64,000 bases of DNA from Deinandra increscens subsp. villosa (GCA_039602395.1 JBCNJP010000027.1:34729841-34793840), one strand, 5' to 3'. Positions 45,546 to 57,577 are shown, numbered from the stretch's first letter. Program-made: numbers and translations. The notes: generated by a model not told the origin, from the sequence alone.

Positions 45546-47486
45546 GTGTTTGAAGGTTTAAAAATAGAGAAACTTGATGTGAAGGTGATGGATATTGGGG
45601 TTTTTGGCCTGCAAACCCAGGATAGACCAGGTAAAAAATCTTTTGAAGGTAGACTGGAGTGGACTAAAAGGGGTGCGTTCCCAGAGGTTGCAAGGGAACA
45701 AGTGATGGATGATTCTGAGCCAGAAGCTGACATGCCTAATGTTAATGCATCCATTGCCGAAGACCAAGACTTAACGATAACTCCGGCTGTTAATGTTTAA
45801 GAGGAAGATGTTATTCCCTCCGATGAAGAAAATGTAATGGATGACATTCTTGCTGCCCAGGACATCACAGAAGATGATATATATGGAGACTTGGAGCCCC
45901 TAACCCATAAAAGGTCAAGGGATGATATGATTGGGTCATCTGGCAGTGACAATACACCTCCTGAGCTGAATTTAAACGTTGATGATGTTCTTGAAGAAAA
46001 ACCTGTCCCTGCTCGTGAGCCATCTCCACGAAAGAAATCAGATCCAAGGAGCATACGGTTCAAGTTCACCAAGACAAGCTCAAGTTTATTGGTTGTTCAA
46101 CCAGCTGGACCTAGTTCTGAGGGTCCCAGTGGTCAAGAAGAAACAGTTGATGAAGCACTTCAAGAGCAACCTTCTACTACACAGACTGAAGATGTACAAG
46201 ATCAACCTGCTCCCGTGCATGCTGAAACTCCAGTTCTGACCGAGCATAGCCCAGTTCGGGAAGAAACTCAATTTCTGGAGGTTGATCATACTTTTGTTGC
46301 ACCAAGCCCAGTGAGAGTAAGTGCAGCTCCTGCGGTAACTCAGCCAACAGCTGCTCCTAGCTTCAGGCCATTTCAAGCAGCGGAGCTTCCAGTAAATATG
46401 AGGATAAGTGCTGATCCTCAGATCAATTTCCTGATCTCTCAAAACAGAATTAGAGAAAATGAGATCAAGGCTCTTCAAGCTGAGAACAAATATATGAGAG
46501 AAAAGGAGGTGGCAGACAAAGATAGAATGAAATATCTGTACAGCATGCTGGTGGACCTGAGGAAGAAGTATAATGAGTTGAAGGATGTTGTGGATTCCAA
46601 CTCCTCAGGTGCCCCAGGTCAAGGTTCGTCACAGGGTCTGCAAGGTGCTGAAGCGTTGATTGAAGACGATGGAGAGGAAAATATTGAGATGTCTGAATAT
46701 GCCAGAGGAGGTAGAGTGATCTCCAAAGCTCCTGAAGGTCACGATAACTGGTTCCGAGAATTCTTTCAAGGACCAGCCCCCACTCAGTATGCTCTTGATC
46801 TTGGAAGTAGCTCTTTAGACAAAAGGGGGAGTTGTGAACCCATCTTGTGCTGGCATTATGACGCTGAGAAGAAATTATTTGCTGTGATCCGTGATGGCTA
46901 TAGTCCAGTTGAGTATTATAGAACTCGCGCACAATTCCACTCTTGGACTGAACCTGAGATCAGAAATCTGCTTCGAGCTCCTTACATAAACAGGTGGAAC
47001 AGCCCTGACGGAGACCTCATCAGAAACAACCTGCTGAGCCATCTAGAAAACAACTTTGCAGATTTTGCGTTGAAAGAGGTCAGATGGAGAGAGACAGGGA
47101 CTGACCCAGTAACTGGAGAACCTATTGGTGAAGCAAGGAGACCACCCACCAAACGTACAAAAGTCATCAATATGTTGGACGAGATTGAAGATGGTACCTT
47201 GGTCAAAAACTTTGACTGCTGGTGTTATGATCCAACGACACACGAGGTGGTGGTTCTCTGCAAGGCCCTGAGGCAGTTTCGCTTTTACGATCCGGTGGAT
47301 TTGCTAAGGTTTGGAGAGAAGGATATCAAGCTGCTCGCCTCACAGCCTATTCTTGGAGATGAAAATGACTTGGAAAACGCTGTGAGGGTGGGAATCTTTC
47401 ATGGAACAGCAAACCGGATTGTGGCGAACAGATGGTGGTCGAACAACGTTCAAAGCACATTCAGATTCGATCTGCTGCTACCGTAA
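45546..47486 (+). pseudogene. SIRE-like extra (env-like) ORF with one in-frame stop
   Basis: 647 codons in one frame from ATG 45546 to TAA 47484, interrupted only by TAA at 45798-45800. The uninterrupted later part starts at Met 45837 (549 residues). Contents: acidic N-terminus (DDILAAQDITEDDIYGDLEP), a basic RKKSDPRS patch, a Pro/Gln/Glu-rich low-complexity stretch, a coiled coil (about 46440-46590, IRENEIKALQAENKYMREKE), then a compact C-terminal region (WYRTRAQFHSW-like, FDCWCYDPTTHEVVVL, GIFHGTANRIVANRWWSNN). I see no obvious signal peptide or membrane helix. SIRE-lineage elements carry an ORF here that has been called env-like; its function is unknown. Confidence 0.75.
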
Positions 47487-47504
47487 GAAGGTCTAATGGT
47501 TCAT

Positions 47505-47518
47505 GCCTAGGGGAAGAT
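47505..47518 (+). other. SIRE-like polypurine tract
   Basis: GCCTAGGGGAAGAT immediately before the LTR start TGTTGGGC, as expected for the plus-strand primer. Confidence 0.75.
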
Positions 47519-47896
47519 TGTTGGGCTATATATATTAGAGGCATGAACATTAGTTATGGGCTTAGGAGTTAATGGGCATTTGGGCTTAGTTAGTGGGCTT
47601 TTATGATGTTTATGATTGGGCCATGTGGGCTATTAGGTTTACGATTTTGGTAATGAGGTAGTATATAAACCTCACCTGTTTATGATTGAACCAAGCTTTT
47701 CTAATACTATTTACGATTTCGGTGCTCATTCTAGTTTACGATCAGCTTCAAACTTGTAGTGATTCTCATTCAAGATTAGATCTTTACCTTAGATCTAGTC
47801 TATTTCTTCTACTTGTTTCTTGAATCAATCACACACGAGGATTCCGCACTCGTTTGTGATTAGATATCGTGTTCGTGATCAGATTTCGGACCTACA
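47519..47896 (+). repeat. SIRE-like element 3' LTR
   Basis: 378 bp, TGTTGGGC..CCTACA, with a TATATAAA box at about 47659 and three TTTACGAT motifs. The start is fixed by the polypurine tract. The end is inferred from the CA terminus, with sequence of the next Copia element following directly. The 5' partner is not in the window. Confidence 0.75.
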
Positions 47897-50417
47897 ATAC
47901 ATTAGAGCATGCATTAATCAAGCAAGCAAGACTTCCATGTTTGCGTTGCATGATGCGAGTTACGTCCAACGTCATTCACCAATGAGATCCGTGAGTTTGA
48001 ATGTTAAACAACTTTAAGGCTCAAACAGTCACAATAGTCTTACTTTAGTATAGCTCCCACTAACTAATCGACTACGGACATTTAGGACAAGAACTTATTG
48101 TCCAAGGATTAAACGTACAAATATTGAACACAGTTATGTAATTCATTATTGCATAAAACCAGATGGAATACGAATAATATACATAACTGCTGGTGTTCAT
48201 ACATCCAAATACCGAATCAAAACATGTCTTTAGCTAATCTAAGCCCTATCGCTTCTCTGTGGCGTATATGAGTCTCCTGAGTCATAGGCTTAGTGAAGGG
48301 ATCAACTAAGTTTTGATCTGTGTGTACTTTGCTTATTTTGATTTCATTTATGTCGACTACTTCTCTTATGTAGTGGAATTTCCTCAGGACGTGCTTGGCC
48401 TTCTTATGAGACCCTTGCTCTTTGGCTTGAGCTATAGCGCCTGTGTTATCGCACAGAATCTCGATGGGCTGCCTTATGCTTGGCATAGCATCGAGATCGG
48501 ATATGAACTTCTTCATCCACACGGCTTCTTTAGCAGCTTCTGAGGCGGCTATGTATTCGGATTCAGTAGTAGAATCAGCTACTACTGGCTGTTTTGAGCT
48601 TCTCCAAGAAACAGCCCCTCCGTTAAGAGTGAATACAAATCCCGATTGTGAGCGAGAGTCATTTCGGTCAGTCTCAAAACTAGCGTCAGTGTAACATCTT
48701 ACAGTGAGCTCTTCATCAACACCTCCGTATACGAGAAACATATCAGTAGTGTTTCTCAAGTATTTTAGTATGTTCTTTACAGCCGTCCAGTGAGCTATTC
48801 CTGACGTCTGTTGGTACCGACTTGTCACGCTCAGTGCACACGAGACATCCGGTCGTGTGCAGAGCATGGCATACATGATAGATCCAATAGCAGAGGCAAA
48901 TGGGATCATTGCCATTTGGCTTATCTCACGCTCCGTTTTAGGTGCTTGAGATTTGTCCAAGATTGTTCCCTTAGTCATGGGAACGGCTCCTTTCTTGGAG
49001 TTGCTCATGTTGAATCGAGCTATGATCTTGTCAACGTATGTGCTTTGACTGAGTCCCAAAAGGCGCTTAGATCGATCTCTGTGAATTTTAATTCCCAGAA
49101 TGTAAGCGGCTTCTCCAAGGTCTTTCATAGCGAAACAAGTTGAAAGCCATTTCTTAACATCGTTAAGCAAGGGTATGTTGTTTCCTATGATCAATATATC
49201 GTCCACGTACAGTACGAGGAACGATACAGCGCTCCCACTTGCCTTTCTGTAAACACAAGGCTCATCTTTGTTTTGATCAAAACCAAACTCTTTGACCTTT
49301 CGATCAAAACGAAGATTCCAGCTTCGAGATGCTTGCTTGAGTCCATAAATGGACTTGCTTAGCTTGCAAACCTTGTTTGGATTCTCTGGATCGACAAAAC
49401 CATCAGGCTGAACCATGTAGACATCTTCTTCGAGTTGTCCGTTCAGGAAAGCGGTTTTAACGTCCATTTGCCATATCTCATAGTCATGGTATGCGGCTAT
49501 GGCAAGAAGAATCCTGATCGATTTGATCATGATAACGGGCGAAAAGGTCTCATCATAGTCAATCCCCTGAGTTTGAGTGAAACCTTTTGCTACTAGTCGT
49601 GCCTTGTAGGTTTGCACATTTCCATGCATGTCAGTTTTTCTTTTAAAGATCCACTTGCTCCCTACTACCCGTGTGCCGGGGGGTAGCTCAATCAAGTCCC
49701 AGACGTGATTATCATGCATGTATTGCATCTCGGCGTTCATGGCTTCAAGCCATTTATCAGATTCCGGATCTGATATAGCAGCTTTATAATTAATAGGCTC
49801 ATCGTTAGAATCGGCTATTAACAGAACGTCGAAGGCCTCATGATATCCAAGCTATCTATCAGGCTCATATCGTATTCTTTCGCTCCTACGAACGCTTGTG
49901 CTTTTGTTTGGGTCTGATGGTGCGACAACAATTTGTCGGTCAGACGCAGCGACCGTCTCAGGGTTAGGTGTATCTCGAATTTCTTCAAGATCCACTGGAT
50001 CACTATTTGTTCCTCGAGCAAGGAATTCTTTCTCAAGGAATTTACCTTTCCTTTTGATGGAAACAATGTTTGCATCAGGATGGTAAAAGTAATAACCGGT
50101 ATTACAATAGTATCCAACGAAAGTTACCTTTTCGCCTCGGGGATCGAGCTTGTTGTCAGATTCACTGGTGACATAAGCATCACATCCCCATACCCTGAGG
50201 TATGATAGTTTGGGAAGAGAACCATGCCATATCTCATATGGGGTCTTCCCTACTTTCTTGGTCGGTGCCAGATTTATTAGGCGAGCAGCGGTCAAGATGG
50301 CATATCCCCAAAAGGAATGTGGCAAGGTGGTCCTGCACATCATCGATCGAACCATGTTAAGCAGAGTTCGATTCCTCCTTTCACTAACGCCATTTAACTG
50401 GGGTGTGCCAGGTGGAG
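47897..50417 (-). mobile_element. Copia-3, minus-strand fragment truncated on both sides
   Basis: A pol 3' half plus 3' UTR closely related in layout and protein sequence to Copia-1. The low-coordinate side stops at the SIRE-like LTR end (47896) before any LTR of its own. The high-coordinate side stops inside integrase, where a long LTR starts (50418). So both neighbours probably inserted into it, or deletions removed its ends. Confidence 0.85.
48217..50417 (-). pseudogene. Copia-3 pol: integrase end, reverse transcriptase, RNase H; one nonsense codon
   Basis: One frame from the integrase end (TPQLNGVSERRNRTLL, FWGYAILTAARLINL, YEIWHGSLPKLSYLRVWGC) to TAG at 49852-49854, then on in the same frame through DPESDKWLEAMNAEMQYM, reverse transcriptase (QMDVKTAFLNGQLEED, catalytic YVDDILIIGN) and RNase H (CYTDASFETDRND, STTESEYIAASEA, CDNTGAIAQAKEQ, VHTDQNLVDPFTKPM) to 48217. 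Copia-1 has Trp at the TAG position (EPDRW), so this is a TGG to TAG mutation. Sequence beyond 50417 belongs to the inserted LTR. Confidence 0.92.
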
Positions 50418-53006
50418 TGTCACACCCCAACCGACGGCGGAATATGTCGGGGCGCAATGATTGTCCAGATGCACATGACAACTAAATTAAGTTGTAATAC
50501 TTAAACATGCCCTTTTTCATTATCAACTAAAGATATTATACAATAAAGTTAAACATGGAAAATACATATCAAACTGATTTAAAGTCTTTAATCTAGGTCC
50601 AGCAATCCTAGCGTGATCACATAATAGCTCAAGTATGGATTCCTGCAACATGTATAAGATAAAGTGTCAACTACAAAAGTAGTTGGTGAGTAAACACATG
50701 TTTAAATAATATAAGTATAATATCAATAACAGTGATATATGTCTAATCAGATATTTTCATATGTATAGTCAAACAAGTAATGAGTTAAAGCCAATGAATG
50801 AGCGCATCAAACCCTAGACAACTAGGCTTCCAATCACAAGGCGCTACACGCGAAGCATGCCAAGTGGGCTGTCAAACCAATAGATCTATTATTGTTACCC
50901 CGGCTCGGTGTGTTAATGAGTACGCATGCTAGATAAATATAGTAACAGTGCTAGATCAAACCAATCACAATAATCCACACGTATTTAACATACATATAAC
51001 GTATCAAATCATCATATAATCGTGTTTGTGTTTTAAAGAAATGATTTTGAATAAAGATACATGTTACACCCCAAAAATGTTTAAAAGATAATGCAGGTAT
51101 GATTTCTCACAACTCGGATTATCATCCTAATGAATCACCAATAGAAATGATAATACGAATTGAATAGTCATAACCAACAGTATTAAATGAGGGGGTTTAG
51201 TGAATACTCACATGATAAGTAGATCGGAAACGAGAGATAGAACCAATCGCGAGAGATAACAATCCGGAGATTATCCTAATGGAACGAACATGCTAAATGA
51301 TCATAGGGAATCATAATAATTATAGTTCTAAGGACACGAGGAACTTAAGGAGTGTTAGGTCTTATTTGATAAAAGACCATTTTACCCTTTATAGGTAAAT
51401 AAGGGTTTTAATAATTTATTTAATAATTAATTCATTTATCAATTTTGAACTCATATACACTTATTATATATGTAAATATGTTCTAAGACCAAAAATTAAG
51501 TTTCAATACCTTCCGGTTTGTTTGATATTTAATAATCATATTTAAAACCCAAATTTTGAAATAATTATCAAATAAATAGCAAAATAATTTATAAAATCAA
51601 ATAAAATTAGGGATTTTACTTAAAATATTATTTTATAATATGTTGTAAAAGATTAGTCCTAAAATTAAGTTGTTTGTTTGATTTTGGCAAAATAACGTCG
51701 TGAAAACCCTAATTTTGACGTATTTATTAAATAAATACCAAAACAATTTATAAAATTGTAAAAACTTAGGGTTTTATTCATTATGATATATTATAATATT
51801 CCTTAAAATAGTAAATCCTAATTCAACATCGTTTACTCAATTTGGGCAGAACAACGACATGAAAACCCTAATTTTGACCGAATTTTAGATAAAATACCAA
51901 ACATTTCCAAAACTTGAAATTAACTTAGGGCTTTTTTAAAACACATTATTTTAGGATTTTCTACAAACATTCAGACCCTAACTCTCACCCGATCACCCGA
52001 TTTTGACAAAACAAGTTCAAGAACCCTAATTTTACATAATTTTGAAAACAATACTTAGAAGCAATATTAAAAAAAAACTGAGATAGGTTATTTTAGATTA
52101 TACCTCTAAGAGCTGAACTGCAGAATTTCAGAACCTAACTTCGAACGATTTGAGAGAATTTGATCCAAGAAGGTTGCGGCCAAAAATGAGGTTTTTATGT
52201 GATGAATCTGTGAAATTGATGATGAATATCGATGGATTCAGTTGCTAATTATACAGATCAAGGTCGCCTTAGGCTGTAGACACGTATAGGATGACTGATT
52301 CGATCGATTAGACACGTTAGGAGGCCTTATCTTGATCAAACTTGCGAAGAAAGTCACTCACGTACCTGATTTTCGTTCGACAGGTATACCATATAAAAAC
52401 AAAAACCAGTATTGAAACCAAAAGTTTCGATGGCTTGATGGTAAGGCGCTGAAGTTATACCAGGGAGGTTCCTGGTTCGAAGCTTGCAGCCAGCATTTAT
52501 TTTTTTCCTTTCTCCTTTTCTTTGTTTCTTTCTTTATTTATTTATTTATTTACTTTTTTATCGTTTACTACCCGTTTCAACTCGTTTACCTCTAAAATTT
52601 TACAAGAAATTCATAATAACCTTATAAAACATGATGGAACATAAAAATATGATTTTTGAAATTTACGTGGTTCCCGGTTACTAACGATTTTGCACGAAAA
52701 ACGATAAATTCATTTATTTGTGAAATAATTAACAAAATTGATCCAAAATTTAACCAATTGGTTTTTAATGTTATAGAATGATTGTAGAACATTTAAAATT
52801 ATATATTTTGAGATATAAATCCAGAGATTCCCGGTAAACAATAAATCGAATACCGAAATCGCGTAGAAACCAAAAATCGGTTTATTTTCGCTTTAATCAA
52901 ATTGTTTAACCTAAAACCTTGTAAATTTATTATTTTGTTTTCAAAAATGATTATCGAGTATCCCGAACATAATTTAATTGTATATTTTAGACAAATTCTT
53001 TCGATA
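50418..53006 (-). mobile_element. long LTR, same family group as the solo LTR, running into the gap
   Basis: Starts TGTCACACCCCAACC exactly where the Copia-3 integrase frame is cut; TGGAG (50413-50417) would be its target duplication. Several blocks match the solo LTR at 41231-44015, for example the region around GAACTCATATA..ATACCTTCCGG and the AACAACG.CATGAAAACCCTAAT block, at moderate identity. Its other end is hidden by the gap, so solo or full-length cannot be decided. Orientation is taken from the solo-LTR match. Confidence 0.75.
52425..52500 (+). repeat. tRNA-like segment (SINE head or decayed tRNA)
   Basis: A TGGCTTGATGGTAAGGCGCT block (A-box-like) and GGTTCGAAGCTTGC (B-box, about 52474) are spaced as in a tRNA gene and followed by a T-rich run that could end polymerase III transcription. 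It lies inside the long LTR at a place the solo LTR lacks. No clear cloverleaf. Confidence 0.4.
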
Positions 53007-53506
53007 NNNNNNNNNNNNNNNNNNNNNNNNNNNNNNNNNNNNNNNNNNNNNNNNNNNNNNNNNNNNNNNNNNNNNNNNNNNNNNNNNNNNNNNNNNNNNN
53101 NNNNNNNNNNNNNNNNNNNNNNNNNNNNNNNNNNNNNNNNNNNNNNNNNNNNNNNNNNNNNNNNNNNNNNNNNNNNNNNNNNNNNNNNNNNNNNNNNNNN
53201 NNNNNNNNNNNNNNNNNNNNNNNNNNNNNNNNNNNNNNNNNNNNNNNNNNNNNNNNNNNNNNNNNNNNNNNNNNNNNNNNNNNNNNNNNNNNNNNNNNNN
53301 NNNNNNNNNNNNNNNNNNNNNNNNNNNNNNNNNNNNNNNNNNNNNNNNNNNNNNNNNNNNNNNNNNNNNNNNNNNNNNNNNNNNNNNNNNNNNNNNNNNN
53401 NNNNNNNNNNNNNNNNNNNNNNNNNNNNNNNNNNNNNNNNNNNNNNNNNNNNNNNNNNNNNNNNNNNNNNNNNNNNNNNNNNNNNNNNNNNNNNNNNNNN
53501 NNNNNN
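53007..53506. other. assembly gap (500 N)
   Basis: Exactly 500 N, a placeholder. A GGTGGTGGTGGGGGGGGGG run (about 53530-53550) directly follows and may have caused the break. Confidence 0.98.
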
Positions 53507-53679
53507 TGGTGTGAGATATTTCTTTATTTTGGTGGTGGTGGGGGGGGGGGTGAGGAGTGTGAATGATGTGTTTTTATAAATGAAGGTGACACCATGCAGA
53601 ATATTAATCGTCTCTGATGATTACTATTACTTATAGGTAATAGGTAGTAAATAGATTCGTTTATAGGTTTAAATTAATT

Positions 53680-53808
53680 ATTACACACGTCACATTGCTT
53701 TGGGCAATGAACCGTTTGAGATGCCTTGCCATTAATGGCGGTAGTTGTGCTGGAATTTATTTTATGTATTAATTACTACTCCTATGCCCCTATAAATACA
53801 AGACAAGT
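53680..53808 (+). promoter_or_regulatory. putative core promoter cut off from its gene
   Basis: A TATAAATA box at 53791-53798 with an ACGTCA element about 100 bp upstream (about 53687). Ten bases after the box lies the CAAGT target duplication of the LARD-like element. On the other side of that element the sequence resumes with CATTTTATTTTCC and an ORF starts 64 bp later (63552). Before the insertion this would be a TATA box, a transcription start about 25-30 bp on, and a short 5' UTR. Confidence 0.55.
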
Positions 53809-55122
53809 TGTGACAACCAAAAATTTTCTTGTTTTCCATTCTACTTAATCCTAATCGATTGGCCAACGCACCTTTAGCACTACGACAATTTTCGGGACGA
53901 AAATTCTTTCAACTTGCGGATGCTGTGACAACCGTCAGATTTCTGTCAACTTTTCCCGTTAGTTCTGTTAGTGCCGTTAGTAAACCCGAGACCCGTTATT
54001 TGATTCAAATGTATATTGTTCATGTCTATGTGCTAATTGATGTTAGTAACTTGTTATGTGAAATTCGTTTTGTGACATCATGTGTTATTTGAAAATTTCG
54101 CGTTTTCGGGTAAAACCGGACTTCGTGCGAAAATTGGAAATTTTATGTCTAAATGTTAAATTTATGTAACCCGACTAAATCCAATTGAGCAAATTTCGAG
54201 CTAGGGCATGAAGGAGGAGGAGATGTCGTTCTCCAGGTCGCAATCCACGACCTCCTCTCCTTTTCTTTTCTATTTTATTTATTTCACTTTTAAGTTATTA
54301 CAATCTAGGCCCCTCCACTTAGACCTTGTTTTAGTTTTTTAACTAAAACATAAATATACTCATTAGACCCTAAGGTTTTACATAACTATTATTTATAACA
54401 AGAATTGGGGGTTTAACGTCCCTCGTTACTTATTTTAACATGCTACGTAACAATACACCCGATTTAAATATCTTACATGTTAAATGAGTTTAAAACAATT
54501 AGAAACATTTTTAGAATTTTTACTTCACAAGTTTTAGTTAAAAACCCATTTAATTAAGTTTTATGCTACATGTGCTAAAATGGAACTTTGAGGGACTAAA
54601 GTGTAATTATACCTTATAGAAATCTGCCCAATCTCCCCCATCCTCATTCTCACGCATCATTCATCTTCATCCTCTCCCTCTCTTCACGGTTCACGCACAC
54701 ACACTCACACACTTGCAAAAATCTTGAAATCAAGCCTCAAGAAGATGAAATTCGAAGATCTTGAGCTACTACAAGCCTCAAGAACACTCAAGGAAGCTCC
54801 TCCTTCTTCTCATCTTCCCCAACCTGCGATTTCTCTCTCAAGCTTGTAAGCCCTAGATTCCTCAAACTCGAAATTGTTAGTTGCATGTGTGTTTTTATGC
54901 GTTTATATGCTAAATGGAGTGTGTGTATGCCCATGAAACTTGATTTAGGTTAAGTTATGATAACTCTTGATTTAGGTCGGAATTTTTGAGAGTCCTAGAT
55001 CTGGAAATTTGCCCCAAATTTATGCTCTATGTGTTCTTGAGGTTAAGTGAGTGTTTGGTTATGAGATTTGGGTGAAATATGCTTGTATGCTAGCCACATG
55101 TTCACATTTGGCTATGATTTTG
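53809..55122 (+). repeat. LARD 5' LTR, left half
   Basis: Matches 60563-61584 closely except for about 290 bp (about 54178-54468) absent from the 3' LTR. Both copies share a pyrimidine-rich stretch with CACGCACACACACTCAC and an AGATGAAATT..GAAGATCTTGAGC block. Confidence 0.9.
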
Positions 55123-55619
55123 TTCTTAAAGATCTGACCTGATTTTTATTCTTAAAGATCTGACCTGATTTTGTTCTTAAAGATCTGACCTGATTTTGTT
55201 CTTAAAGATCTGACCTGATTTTGTTCTTAAAGATCTGACCTGATTTTTGTTCTTAAAGATCTGACCTGAATTTGTTCTTAAAGATCTGACCTGATTTTGT
55301 TCTTAAAGATCTGACCTGATTTTTGTTCTTAAAGATCTGACCTGATTTTGTTCTTAAAGATCTGACCTGATTTTGTTCTTAAAGATCTGACCTGATTTTT
55401 GTTCTTAAAGATCTGACATGATTTTGTTCTTAAAGATCTGACCTGATTTTTGTTCTTAAAGATCTGACCTGAATTTGTTCTTAAAGATCTGACCTGATTT
55501 GTTCTTAACAACCTGACCTGATTTGTTCTTAACGATTTGCCACTTTTTGAACTTAACGATTTGCATGGGATTGGTCTTAACGATCTGGCTTTCTTTGTGC
55601 TTAACGATTTGACTCCCAA
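55123..55619. repeat. tandem array of ~25-bp units (TTCTTAAAGATCTGACC...)
   Basis: About 15 nearly identical 24-27-bp units TTCTTAAAGATCTGACC plus a TGATTTT-rich end, followed by about five diverged units with TTAACGATTTG. Spacing varies only in the number of T. The array is absent from the 3' LTR. Reading frames through it on the minus strand are repeat artefacts. Confidence 0.95.
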
Positions 55620-57577
55620 TGTCACACCCCCCAATTTCCACTAACGGAGTATAACCGTGTGGGGTGTGATCCAGACCAGGATCCAAGTCTTTAGTTACAA
55701 CCAAGCCATAGTTAAAGGGGTAAACAGTCATGTATTACATTAAATAAATCAGACTTTACATTTCACAAAAATCAGCGGAAACATTAAAAGTTTACAAGGT
55801 TGTTGTTTAGTAAAAGTGATTACTAAAGTATCTGAAATACGACTTTCAAAAGGGTTTTACAAAGAACAAGTACTGCCAACGCCCGTGCCATCCATGATCC
55901 TCCAAGCAACTTGAAAAGCATTCAACAATCAAGTGTCAGCCAAGGCTGGTGAGTTCACTAACGCGGTCTACACGTCACATGTAGACCCAATGTATGAATA
56001 AAGACAGGTAAAACACAGTCATTAATCATAGGACCAGTAAAATTCCATATCGTAGGTAGCTAGCCTATAGTTATGTACACCTGAATTATTCGTAACCGAA
56101 GCTGACAATGTTTTGATAGGGGATACCTATGAACCTTGCCTTCCCGTGTCCATCCGGATCACGGTGGGTAGGCTAACATTGATCTCAGTCCGACCGCCAG
56201 TCGGAGGGTGCATCACGTGCACCGCTGAGCGGGGTTGTCAATCCCCAGTAGTACTACTCAATATTACCTCGCTACTGTATATTAACGGCCCAAATGTAAG
56301 GACTTTTTAATGAAAGCAATTCAGTGCAACATATGATATTTTGTCGGAAAATTACTCAAGTAAAGAAGTACCTTTACCGTCGGGTTGCCATCATTTATCG
56401 GATGCAACTATCTGTGCGTTATCATCCTAAACCGGATATAACAATAATAGTAAGTGAAACTCACCTTAGGGTGCACTGGTACCTAGCACTTGATTCAACC
56501 GGTTGGTCAAAGTCAACCTATTCGGATAAATATGGTCTAATGAAATTAGAAAGTGTCGCGAGGACGAAACTAGCACATAAGAACCTAAACATGTTTCATG
56601 CAATCATACAAGTCACTCAATGCACATACAAGTCTCAATTTGGGAGAAAATCAAGAAATTGCAATCCAAGTCAAAGTTTTGCCAAAAAGTCAAACTTCAA
56701 GCGTTTAACTAGTGACATAGCTAAAATCCACAATACTTAGAGTTAACTCCTTAAATTTTATAGGCATATACTACACCTCATTTAGGAAATGTTGCAAAAA
56801 GAATCAAGTAAAAATGTTAAGAAATGAGAAAGTTATGCACATCGGAAGTTAGCAAAAATCAACATTATTGTCTTTGACACACCATTTGGTGGCATGCCTA
56901 ATTTGCTCCATACTTGGAGTTAAGTTTTAAATTTTGCAGGAATGGACTACTTAACATTTAGGGAATTTTGCAAAAAGAATCAACTTAAAAAGTTAAGTAA
57001 CGAGAAAGTTATGCGCATCGGAAGTTGGCAATTTTCAGCTTTTTGCAAAATAGTCAAAGTAGGTTTAAAATTTGCATAACTCATTCAAAACTTAGAGTTT
57101 ATTAACCAAACCTTCCAGATCTTACTTTTAATATATAAACATAATTTACAAATAGCAAACTCGTCAATAAAACAAGATTGACATGCTCAACCAATTTGAA
57201 AAGTTTACTTTTCACAGAAAATGACAGCTTTGCACACCTAACTTGCAGCTGTGTTTTGGATGACCAAACAGAGGTTTTAGAAAGTGTGCGAGTAGCCGTT
57301 GTAAGGATAAGACATATTACTTTACTACGGAAAAAGAATCAACTGATTTCGAGCAAAATTGAGTAAGTTATGACCTCTGCAAAATGGCCAAAAATTCTGG
57401 CCGAATCTGTCCAAAAAGTGAAGTTTGCAAAAGTTTTGGTTTTCAAGTTTTATGCCACAATTTGGTCATCCAACACTTACTAACATAATTGTAAGCATTC
57501 TATCATGCATATTCTGTCCTAAACATGTTCATATCAAAGTCATATCAAAATCATAGCCAAATGTGAACATGTGGCTA
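55620..57577 (-). repeat. LARD 5' LTR, right half, inverted
   Basis: Reverse complement of 61553-63483 at high identity, starting with the LTR end (TGTCACACCCCCC) at 55620. It finishes with a 32-bp segment (57546-57577) that is also the end of the forward left half (55091-55122). The same 32 bp therefore flank the rearranged block as inverted repeats. Confidence 0.92.

Larger units (their letters stand above)
35007..47896 (+). mobile_element. SIRE-like Copia retrotransposon (5' end in gap), with nested solo LTR
   Basis: A plus-strand element: long gag, protease, integrase, reverse transcriptase, truncated RNase H, an extra ORF downstream of pol (45546-47486), a polypurine tract and a 3' LTR (47519-47896). 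Large gag plus a post-pol ORF is the layout of the SIRE/Maximus lineage of Copia. The 5' LTR is missing, presumably within or beyond the N gap. A solo LTR (41231-44015) sits at the end of pol. Several stops and frameshifts make the element defective. Confidence 0.85.

Noticed and set aside
52425..52500. A genuine tRNA gene
   Set aside because: Box A and B are present but I could not form a full cloverleaf, and it lies in an LTR; kept only as a tRNA-like segment.
52902..53579. Open frames across the second N block
   Set aside because: Same artefact; no coding signal on either side.
53829..54092. 87-codon ORF also found at 60583-60846
   Set aside because: Part of the LTR start, copied with it; no family resemblance.
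55329..55731. Lys/Arg/Ser repeat proteins on the minus strand
   Set aside because: They are translations of the ~25-bp tandem array, with no independent evidence of coding.
56113..56740. Two ORFs with near-identical copies at 62480-63017
   Set aside because: The duplication is explained by the LTR halves; both lie in non-coding LTR sequence.
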